DNA of 64,000 nt from Pseudomonas sp. B21-056 (lineage in GTDB: Bacteria > Pseudomonadota > Gammaproteobacteria > Pseudomonadales > Pseudomonadaceae). The DNA lies in assembly GCF_026016325.1 (NCBI RefSeq), contig NZ_CP087203.1, forward strand, positions 6,138,001-6,202,000, given 5' to 3'. Every line of letters begins with the position of its first letter. Position 1 is the stretch's first letter. The notes below the pieces were generated by a model. It was not told the DNA's origin and searched no databases. It was given only the letters and a program-made list of their open reading frames with translations. Positions 1 through 6,622 of the stretch are shown here, in pieces. Position numbers and translations under genes: made by a program.

Positions 1-389
1 GTGGCTTCGGTTCGGCGAAGAACCTCTCCAACTTTGCCGTCGAAGGCGCGAATTGCACCCTCCAGCCGGAAGTCCTGGCGCTGACCGAGGCCTTCGCCGA
101 GGCCGGCAAGCCGGTGGGGCTGATCTGCATTTCCCCGGCCCTGGCGGCGAAAATCTACGGCCCCGGGGTGACCTGCACCATCGGCACGGATGTCGACACC
201 GCGGCTGCCGTGACCAGGATGGGCGGCACTCACGAAGACTGCGCCGTCACCGACATCGTCGAAGACCGCGCGCGCCGGTTGGTCAGCACCCCGGCCTACA
301 TGCTGGCGCAGAACATCAGCGAAGCGGCATCAGGGATCAACAAGTTGGTGGACCGGGTACTTGAGCTGACCCACGAAAACGACGCCTGA
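1..389 (+). CDS. elbB: ElbB, isoprenoid biosynthesis glyoxalase-like (DJ-1/PfpI fold), 5' end outside window
   Basis: Only the C-terminal ~128 residues are present; the reading frame is open from base 3 and ends in TGA at 387-389. The visible protein has the family blocks GFGSAKNLSNFA near its start, GLICISPA in the middle and PAYMLAQNISEAASGI near the end, which match ElbB/YhbL-type proteins of the DJ-1/PfpI superfamily. E. coli ElbB has been linked to isoprenoid supply and has glyoxalase activity; the physiological role in Pseudomonas is unclear. It converges on the DUF188 gene, with a REPIN in the gap. Start codon and first part lie upstream of the window. Confidence 0.85.
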   Translation, partial: GFGSAKNLSNFAVEGANCTLQPEVLALTEAFAEAGKPVGLICISPALAAKIYGPGVTCTIGTDVDTAAAVTRMGGTHEDCAVTDIVEDRARRLVSTPAYMLAQNISEAASGINKLVDRVLELTHENDA

Positions 390-397
390 CAACCCAA

Positions 398-486
398 TGT
401 GGGAGCGAGCCTGCTCGCGATGGCGTCCATTCAGTCGGCATATCTATGGCTGACACGCCGCCATCGCGAGCAGGCTCGCTCCCACA
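398..486. repeat. REPIN (paired inverted REP sequences)
   Basis: Two REP copies in inverted orientation: TGTGGGAGCGAGCCTGCTCG at the left edge and its reverse complement at the right edge, ~33 bases apart. It lies between the convergent elbB and DUF188 genes. First of a set of closely similar elements in this window. Confidence 0.9.
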
Positions 487-515
487 AAGGAACAATGCCA
501 GGCTCCGGGGCAAGC

Positions 516-971
516 TCAGGACATCCGGCTCAAGCGCGTAAGGATCCGATCCAACGCATTGGCAAACCCCTGCTTGTCCCGCTCGCTGTAGGCCGCAGGG
601 CCGCCGCCCATCTGGCCCTGCTCACGCAGATCGGTGAACAGGTTGCGCACCGCCAGCCGATCGCCCATGTTCTGCGCGCTGAACTCCTTGCCCCGCGGGT
701 CCAGGGCCGCGACGCCCTTCTTCACCAACCGGTCGGCCAGGGGCACGTCGCTGCAGATCACCAGCTCACCCGGCTCGGCATGCTCCACCAGGTAATCGTC
801 CGCCGCATCAGGGCCGCTGGGCACCACGATCAGCTTGACGCAGGCCAGGCCTGGCTTGATCTGCGGTTGCCCGGCCACCAGCACCACCTCGAACTGGCGC
901 TTCAAGGCGAACTTGACCACCAGTTCCTTCGCCGCCTTGGGGCAGGCATCCGCGTCGATCCAGACGCGCAT
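516..971 (-). CDS. YaiI/YqxD family protein (DUF188, UPF0178)
   Basis: A 151-residue protein opening with MRVWIDADACP, the signature start of the DUF188/UPF0178 family; further family blocks are VICSDVPLADRLV and DPRGKEF. The fold is related to PIN-like nucleases and the acidic residues of the first motif resemble a metal site, but the cellular role is not established. The ATG overlaps the stop of the upstream FTR1 permease gene by one base, so the two are probably co-transcribed. Length is normal for the family. Confidence 0.9.
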   Translation of the reverse strand: MRVWIDADACPKAAKELVVKFALKRQFEVVLVAGQPQIKPGLACVKLIVVPSGPDAADDYLVEHAEPGELVICSDVPLADRLVKKGVAALDPRGKEFSAQNMGDRLAVRNLFTDLREQGQMGGGPAAYSERDKQGFANALDRILTRLSRMS

Positions 972-2869
972 CAGGAAACCTGCACCCTGCGCTTCTCCGC
1001 CACCCAGCTACGGCCATACAACACAACGATCGCCAGGATCGCGATCACTTGGGCGCTCAGCGAATAAGCATCGGCATGAATACCCAGCCAGTCGAAGTCG
1101 AAGAACGCCACCGGACGGGTGCCGAAGATCCCGGCTTCCTGCAACGCCTTCACGCCATGCCCGGCGAATACCACCGACAGCGCGCACAGCAACGCAGCGT
1201 TGATGCTGAAGAACAGCGCCAGTGGCAGTCGCGCCGAGCCGCGCAGGATCACCCAGGCCAGACCGACCAGCAGCACCAGCGCCGTCGCGCCACCGGCCAG
1301 CACGGCGTTGTGCCCGGCGGGGCCGGCCTGCAGCCACAGGGTTTCGTAGAAGAGGATCACTTCGAACAGCTCGCGATAGACCGAGAAGAACGCCAGGACG
1401 GCGAAGCCGAAACGGCCACCGCCGCCGACCAGACTGCTCTTGATGTAATCCTGCCAGGCCGCCGCGTGACGACGGTCGTGCATCCACACACCCAACCACA
1501 GCACCATCACACTGGCGAACAACGCGGTTGCGCCTTCAAGCAATTCACGCTGGGCACCGCTGACGTCGATCACATAGGCAGCCAGGCCCCAGGTCGCCAG
1601 ACCGGCCAGCAACGCCAGGCCCCAACCCGCGTTGACACTGCGCACCGCCGATTCCTGGCCGGTGTTGCGCAGGAACGCCAGGATCGCCGCCAGCACCAGG
1701 ATCGCTTCCAGCCCTTCACGCAACAGAATCAGCAAACCCGAGATGTAGCTCAGCGACCAACTCAGGCTATCCCCGCCCAACAGCCCCGCCGACGTCTTCA
1801 ACTTGGTCTTGGCCGCGTCCAGACGCTGCTCGGCCTGCTCGACCGGCAAGCCGTCCTGCAGGGATTGACGGTAAGCCATCAGGGCCTTTTCGGTGTCCTT
1901 GCGCACAGCGGCATCAACGTTATCCAGCGAGCTTTCCACCAGCTCGAAGCCTTCCAGGTACGCCGCTACCGACAAGTCATAGGCCTGGTCGTGATCACCG
2001 GCACGATACGCCGCGATGCTTTTATCCAGGGTGGCAGCGGTGTAGTCGAGCAACTGCGCCGGGCCACGCTGCACCTGCGGCGGTTGGGCGCGCTGGGCGC
2101 GGAAGGTGGCAGCCGCTGCGGGGCCTTGGGCCGCCAGCACTTCAGCCGGGGTCTGGCGGGCCAGGTCGGCGAGGTTAAAGGTCTGTTCGCTTTTGGCCGC
2201 CGCCGGGTCGGCACTGAAGCCGGCGATGTAGGTGGCCAGGTCCCAGCGCTGACGCTCATCGAGCTGATCGGCGAAGGCCGGCATGTCGGTCCCTTCGATG
2301 CCCATGCCGAGGGTGTTGTAGATCGCATAGAGACTCAGGTGATCGAGACGCCGACCATCGCGCAGGTTGGACGGTGCCGGCACCAGGCCGACACCGGCAG
2401 GGCCGTCGCCGGCACCGCTGTCACCGTGGCACACCGAGCAGTTCTGGGCATACAGCGGCGCACCACGGGTCGGGTCCGGGGTAATGATCGGTGCCTGGCT
2501 GACCTCATAGGCCACTGCCAGCTTCGCCCCCAGTTGACGCGCCAGGCGGGCGACATCAGCGCCGTCCTGATGCTGAGTGATCGCCTTGCGCAAGGCACCG
2601 ATGCCCTGTGTCAGCTCAGCCTTTTCCGGCTTGGCCGGCAACGCAGCGATCAGCCCTTCCAACACCTGGGTGAATTCCAGTTGCTCGCGATACTCGGACT
2701 CTTCGATAACCTTGCCCGCTTCGACAGTCGCCGGGTAATCCGCCCCGATGTAATCCAGCAGGTGCAACGCCTGGGGAGCGCCTTCAACGGTGTTGGCCAG
2801 CAATGGATTGCTGCACAGGGCGAGCAACGGCAGCGCAAGCCAGGCCAGAAAACGAAGCGGGGCAATCAT
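971..2869 (-). CDS. Cytochrome c domain-FTR1 family iron permease fusion
   Basis: A 632-residue protein with a signal peptide (residues 1-25), a periplasmic part containing one c-type haem site CSVCH (C144, C147, H148), and a C-terminal multi-pass FTR1/EfeU permease domain. The permease carries the two iron-binding REXXE-type motifs: REGLE near residue 383 and RELFE near residue 497. FTR1 permeases move iron across the inner membrane coupled to iron oxidation; the attached cytochrome could be the electron acceptor, doing in one polypeptide the job that separate EfeO/EfeB proteins do elsewhere (inference). The DUF188 gene follows with a one-base overlap. The GAGAG sequence just before the ATG serves as ribosome site; I could not assign a convincing Fur box. 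Confidence 0.88.
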   Translation of the reverse strand: MIAPLRFLAWLALPLLALCSNPLLANTVEGAPQALHLLDYIGADYPATVEAGKVIEESEYREQLEFTQVLEGLIAALPAKPEKAELTQGIGALRKAITQHQDGADVARLARQLGAKLAVAYEVSQAPIITPDPTRGAPLYAQNCSVCHGDSGAGDGPAGVGLVPAPSNLRDGRRLDHLSLYAIYNTLGMGIEGTDMPAFADQLDERQRWDLATYIAGFSADPAAAKSEQTFNLADLARQTPAEVLAAQGPAAAATFRAQRAQPPQVQRGPAQLLDYTAATLDKSIAAYRAGDHDQAYDLSVAAYLEGFELVESSLDNVDAAVRKDTEKALMAYRQSLQDGLPVEQAEQRLDAAKTKLKTSAGLLGGDSLSWSLSYISGLLILLREGLEAILVLAAILAFLRNTGQESAVRSVNAGWGLALLAGLATWGLAAYVIDVSGAQRELLEGATALFASVMVLWLGVWMHDRRHAAAWQDYIKSSLVGGGGRFGFAVLAFFSVYRELFEVILFYETLWLQAGPAGHNAVLAGGATALVLLVGLAWVILRGSARLPLALFFSINAALLCALSVVFAGHGVKALQEAGIFGTRPVAFFDFDWLGIHADAYSLSAQVIAILAIVVLYGRSWVAEKRRVQVS

Positions 2870-3175
2870 GAATGACTCTCAATTGGAAATAAGAAGTAAC
2901 ACATTGTTCACTTACACAGACTTTGGCTCAAGAGCGAATGTGCTGCGATGGTGCATTTTCATCGGATTTTCATGCTTTGGAAGTGATGTCACAAAAACCG
3001 CATTTTGAAATTGAAAAGCCATTACATAGCCAACGGCCACGTTTATAATCCCGCGGCCTTCTTATAAGAACTCGGCATAAAAGCTCCTCTGATTAGGAGG
3101 AACCGATAGCGTCCCGACGCCATCCGTGGATCGTCCCAGCCCGACCCGCATACCTGGCTGTTCCTCAGGGAAGAA
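2870..3175. other. Divergent intergenic region between the iron permease and the lipoprotein cluster
   Basis: About 305 bases, visibly more AT-rich than the flanking genes, separating divergent transcription units. It contains a good sigma-70-like promoter facing right (listed separately) and must also hold the leftward promoter of the iron permease. No open frame of convincing coding character was seen. Confidence 0.6.
3021..3049 (+). promoter_or_regulatory. Sigma-70-like promoter for the COG3014/ycfL/lpoB cluster
   Basis: A perfect -10 box TATAAT at 3044-3049 is preceded, at the optimal 17-base spacing, by ATTACA at 3021-3026 (four of six matches to TTGACA). It is placed ~130 bases upstream of the first lipoprotein gene, giving a leader of roughly 120 bases. 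Confidence 0.55.
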
Positions 3176-4579
3176 ATGTTCATGGCCTCCCGTGCCGTTT
3201 TTTCGGTCGCCCTCGGTGCGATCACCTTGCTGTCCGGCTGTTCGGTTTTCCGCAACTACGACAGCGAACTGACCCAGACCAATCAACAGCTGGCGTCCGG
3301 CAACGTCGACGCGGCGTTGACCCTGCTGGAAAAAAACAACACCAGTCAAGATCGGGACCTGCTGTATTACTTCGAGAAAGGTGAGCTGTTGCGGGCCAAA
3401 GGCGATCTGTCCGGCAGCCAGACGGCCTGGACCAGCGCTGATCGGCAGGTTGGCGAGTGGGAAGATTCGGTCAAGCTCGACACCGCCAAGTACGTGGCAC
3501 AGTTCGGCAGTTTCCTGGTCAACGATAAAGTCCGGCGCTACGAGGGCTACGACTACGAAAAGGTCATGCTGACCACGCAGATGGCCCTGAACCTGCTGGC
3601 CGTGAACGATTTCGACGGTGCCCGGACCCAGATCAAGAAGACCCACGAACGCGAAGCGGTGATTGCCGACCTGCGGGACAAGGAATACCTCAAGCGCGAG
3701 GAAGAGGCCGAGCAGCAAGGGGTCAAGACCGAGTACAAGGACCTCCAAGGTTATCCGGTGGCCAGCCTCGACGCCCCGGAAGTGGTGGGTCTGAAAAACA
3801 GCTACCAGAGCGCGTTCAGCCATTACCTGTCCGGTTTCGTCTATGAAGCCCTGGGAGAAAAAGGCCTGGCCGCTCCGGGTTATCGCAAGGCTGCCGAGTT
3901 GCGTCCCAACACACCCTTGCTGGAACAGGCACTGCTCGATCTGGACAAGCCTGCCGCCAAGAACGATGACAGCGACATCCTGATCGTGGTGCAAAGCGGC
4001 CTGGCGCCGTCCCGTGACTCGATCCGCATTCCCCTGCCCTTGCCCATCAGCGGCAATCTCGTTATCACGCCGCTGTCGTTCCCGGTAATCAAGCCTGACA
4101 CCTCTACCGCCACCTTCACCCAGATCGGTGTCGATGGCCGCCAGATGGACCTGACCCAGCTCAACAGCACCACCGCCATGTCCCGCCGCGCCCTTCGCGA
4201 CGACATGCCCGGCATCATCCTGCGCACCACCGTGCGCGCCATCACCCGCGGCGTGGCGCAAAAGCAGATCAACGACACCAATCCCCTGGCCGGCCTGGCC
4301 GTGGGCCTCACCTCGGCCGTGCTCGAAGGCGCCGACACCCGGACCTGGCGCACCCTGCCGGACTACACCCAAGTGGTGCGCCTGCGCCTGAAGAAAGGCG
4401 AGCACCAGGTCACCCTGCCAAACGCGGTAGGCGGCTCGGTGGTCAAGGTCGTCGTCGACCAACGTTACCAGGTGGTCACCCTGCGGGCCGTGGGCAATCA
4501 GGTCTTCGCCGGTGGCCTGGCCGCCCAGGTGATGCCGAATGCCAACCCGACCGCCGTCGCCAGCCTCAAACAACCTTAA
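3176..4579 (+). CDS. COG3014-family outer-membrane lipoprotein
   Basis: A 467-residue protein with a lipoprotein signal ending in the lipobox LLSGC. The first ~200 residues are helical and TPR-like (repeated alanine/leucine helices), the remainder beta-rich. It belongs to the uncharacterised COG3014 family that travels with YcfL and LpoB/CsgG-like genes. The start is ambiguous: AGGGAAG at 3167-3173 lies close to the ATG at 3176 and also serves a second in-frame ATG at 3182; either leaves the lipobox intact. First gene of a four-gene cluster. Probably acts at the inner face of the outer membrane; its partner is unknown. Confidence 0.8.
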   Translation: MFMASRAVFSVALGAITLLSGCSVFRNYDSELTQTNQQLASGNVDAALTLLEKNNTSQDRDLLYYFEKGELLRAKGDLSGSQTAWTSADRQVGEWEDSVKLDTAKYVAQFGSFLVNDKVRRYEGYDYEKVMLTTQMALNLLAVNDFDGARTQIKKTHEREAVIADLRDKEYLKREEEAEQQGVKTEYKDLQGYPVASLDAPEVVGLKNSYQSAFSHYLSGFVYEALGEKGLAAPGYRKAAELRPNTPLLEQALLDLDKPAAKNDDSDILIVVQSGLAPSRDSIRIPLPLPISGNLVITPLSFPVIKPDTSTATFTQIGVDGRQMDLTQLNSTTAMSRRALRDDMPGIILRTTVRAITRGVAQKQINDTNPLAGLAVGLTSAVLEGADTRTWRTLPDYTQVVRLRLKKGEHQVTLPNAVGGSVVKVVVDQRYQVVTLRAVGNQVFAGGLAAQVMPNANPTAVASLKQP

Positions 4580-4597
4580 GAACGGAGTCTTGTTCAT

Positions 4598-4969
4598 ATG
4601 CGTTTAAAACTGATCGCCGTCGGCGCCCTGGCCTTGCTGGCCGGTTGCGCCACCCCGCCACCCCCTGAGCCGGGCAGTGCCGCGAGCAAAGTCGTGGCGA
4701 TGGGCAAGACCAAGAACATCGTCGTCGGCGCCATGCGCGTGGCCCGGGAAAACGGCTACATGACCGTCAATGTGCAGCTGAGCAACACCAGCTACAACAA
4801 CAAGACAATGTACTACCGCTTTGCCTGGCTGGGGCCTGAAGGCTTTCCGATTGCCGAAGAGGAAACCTGGAAGAGCCTGACACTGTACGGCGAACAGACC
4901 AGCTTCCTGCCGGCCATTGCGCCGACGCCCAAGGCCGTGGACTTCCGGTTGGAAATCAATACGCCTTAA
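4598..4969 (+). CDS. YcfL-like lipoprotein (DUF1425)
   Basis: A 123-residue protein with a lipoprotein signal (lipobox LLAGC) followed by a proline-rich stretch and a small beta-sandwich domain typical of YcfL/DUF1425. In enterobacteria ycfL sits directly beside lpoB, the outer-membrane activator of penicillin-binding protein PBP1b, and the same arrangement is seen here. It starts 19 bases after the COG3014 gene. Function is unknown beyond this association. Confidence 0.82.
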   Translation: MRLKLIAVGALALLAGCATPPPPEPGSAASKVVAMGKTKNIVVGAMRVARENGYMTVNVQLSNTSYNNKTMYYRFAWLGPEGFPIAEEETWKSLTLYGEQTSFLPAIAPTPKAVDFRLEINTP

Positions 4970-4979
4970 GGGCAAACCC

Positions 4980-5068
4980 TGTGGGAGCGAGCCTGCTCGC
5001 GATGGCGATAGATCAGTAGCAATGCCGTCGCCTGACACACCGCTATCGCGAGCAGGCTCGCTCCCACA
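4980..5068. repeat. REPIN inside a gene cluster
   Basis: Same inverted-pair REP as at 398-486, here lying between two co-oriented genes (ycfL-like and lpoB-like) rather than between convergent ones. It could form a stable hairpin in the mRNA and uncouple expression of the two halves of the cluster. Confidence 0.9.
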
Positions 5069-5126
5069 GTTTGTTGACTGACTGGCATCACGCGTCATTC
5101 CTTATTCAGTTTTTGAGAGCACCCAC

Positions 5127-5714
5127 ATGTTCCTACGCATTTCATCCCTTGCCCTCGCCGCCCTGCTGGTCAGCGGCTGCGCCAATAACTCCCCGGTACT
5201 GGGCAACAAGAACATCACCTACGGCGACACCAAGGCCGTGGAAACCGTGACCAACGAGTTCGGCTCCACCGACCTGCAGATGATCGCCGAGTCCATGACC
5301 CGCTCCCTGGCCCAGTCCGGCATCCTGCACGGCCGCCCGGTGGTCCAGGTCTATGACGTGAAGAACAAGACCAGCGAGTACATCGATACCCGCGAAATCA
5401 CCACCAGCATCAAGACCCAGCTGATGAAGACCGGCGCGGCACGCTTTGCCAGCGACAACAACGACATGGACAGCCAGGTCGACCAGCTCAAGCTGCAGAA
5501 CCAGAGCGGCCTGTACAAGAAGAGCACCGTGGCCAAGACCGGCAACATGATCGCTGCCAAGTACCGCCTCGAGGGCTCCATCAGCTCGATCGTCAAGCGC
5601 AGCAGCGACTACAAGGACGTCTTCTACAAATTCAGCCTGCAATTGATCGACGTCGAAAGTGGTCTGGCCGAGTGGATGGACGAAAAAGAAATCCGCAAGA
5701 CCACGGAGCGCTAA
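5127..5714 (+). CDS. LpoB/CsgG-like lipoprotein (penicillin-binding protein activator family)
   Basis: A 195-residue lipoprotein (lipobox LVSGC, lipidated Cys18) followed by a CsgG/LpoB-type alpha/beta domain containing the blocks GRPVVQVYDVKNKTSEYID and KYRLEGSIS. In E. coli LpoB reaches from the outer membrane through peptidoglycan to stimulate PBP1b; pseudomonads use LpoP with PBP1b, so this protein may serve a different partner. Length and domain content fit LpoB without a long disordered linker. It is separated from the next gene by 3 bases, which indicates co-transcription. Confidence 0.82.
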   Translation: MFLRISSLALAALLVSGCANNSPVLGNKNITYGDTKAVETVTNEFGSTDLQMIAESMTRSLAQSGILHGRPVVQVYDVKNKTSEYIDTREITTSIKTQLMKTGAARFASDNNDMDSQVDQLKLQNQSGLYKKSTVAKTGNMIAAKYRLEGSISSIVKRSSDYKDVFYKFSLQLIDVESGLAEWMDEKEIRKTTER

Positions 5715-5717
5715 GCC

Positions 5718-6461
5718 ATGCGCACATGGATAGGCATCATGGCCCTGGCCTGCGCGTTCGGCGCGCACGCGGCCCCGAAAGTCGCCGTTACCGACCTGGC
5801 GTACCAGCAACGGGTGGAGGAATACATCCACACCGTTTCGGCCCAGAGCAATTTCCAGGCGAACACCTACAGTGCCAGCGCATCGTCGAGCTACGATGAG
5901 ATGGAAGCCACCAGCAGCTACATCGAGCAAGGTGAACTGCGCAAGTTCACCGGTGATATCAAGGGCGAGATCCTGCGCAGCGGGATGTTCCAGCTGGTGC
6001 AGGGCACGCCTCACACCGAGTCCTCCACGGGCGACGTCTACGATGTGATCAAGCGCATCAAGGCCGGACGCTTCAAGGGCGCCGACTACGTGCTGTTCGG
6101 CACGGTATCGGACATCGACTTCACCCGCGACATCAATGAACTGGCCAACACCGACAGCTACTCGGCCGTGCTTGGGCTGACCCTGGTGGCCGATTTCAGC
6201 CTGATCAACACCCGGACCTTCGAAATCACCTCGGCGTTTACCGCCATGGGTGAAGGCCAGGACACCAAATTGCTCAACCACCGGGACGCGCGTATCAGCC
6301 TCAACCGCCCCCGCGTGGTACGCGACGTGTCCAAGGCCCTGGGCGAAGACGTGGCGCGACAACTGAGCGAGCAGCTCGGCGGCCCCAGCTACGAACAACC
6401 CGGTGAGCCGGTACCGCGCAGCAACCTGCCACGGGACACCGCACCGGTGATCCTGCGCTAG
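5718..6461 (+). CDS. Second LpoB/CsgG-like periplasmic protein
   Basis: A 247-residue protein with a cleavable signal peptide (residues 1-19, no lipobox cysteine) and a CsgG-like domain (KVAVTDLAYQ..., GADYVLFGTVSDIDF). A Ser/Ala-rich insertion (residues ~50-65) is unusual. It is a paralogue-like neighbour of the preceding lipoprotein, and the pair may form a complex. Its TAG stop (6459-6461) lies inside the CTAG end of the palindromic element that follows, so insertion of that element probably fixed the end of this gene. Confidence 0.75.
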   Translation: MRTWIGIMALACAFGAHAAPKVAVTDLAYQQRVEEYIHTVSAQSNFQANTYSASASSSYDEMEATSSYIEQGELRKFTGDIKGEILRSGMFQLVQGTPHTESSTGDVYDVIKRIKAGRFKGADYVLFGTVSDIDFTRDINELANTDSYSAVLGLTLVADFSLINTRTFEITSAFTAMGEGQDTKLLNHRDARISLNRPRVVRDVSKALGEDVARQLSEQLGGPSYEQPGEPVPRSNLPRDTAPVILR

Positions 6462-6622
6462 TGGCCTGTACGGTTAATTCGAGTACTCAAATTCGAGTGC
6501 CAGGGCTTGTCAGACAAGGCGCCATGACGAGTCGTAGCCCCGCTACGGCGAGGAATGGCAACGCAGGCTGGCAAGTCCTGGCGCCGAAGTTGAGTGCACG
6601 AATTAGCCACACAGGCCACTAG
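6458..6622. repeat. 165-bp full-length imperfect palindrome (MITE-like element)
   Basis: The two halves are inverted copies of ~81 bases with only a one-base indel and scattered mismatches (roughly three quarters identical by eye). The termini are perfect 12-bp inverted repeats, CTAGTGGCCTGT at 6458-6469 and ACAGGCCACTAG at 6611-6622, and the centre is GTAGC-CCC-GCTAC. There is no coding capacity. It fills the whole gap between two convergent genes and provides the TAG stop of each. Terminal CTAG could be either part of the repeat or a target-site duplication; since CTAG is itself palindromic the two cannot be told apart here. It may also act as a bidirectional terminator. Confidence 0.85.

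Noticed and set aside
1049..2875. 608-residue open frame on the plus strand opposite the iron permease gene
   Set aside because: Gln/Arg/His-rich shadow of a GC-rich gene on the other strand; no ribosome site or family features.
2867..2886. Fur box upstream of the iron permease
   Set aside because: AATTGAGAGTCATT is only a partial match and coincides with the ribosome site.
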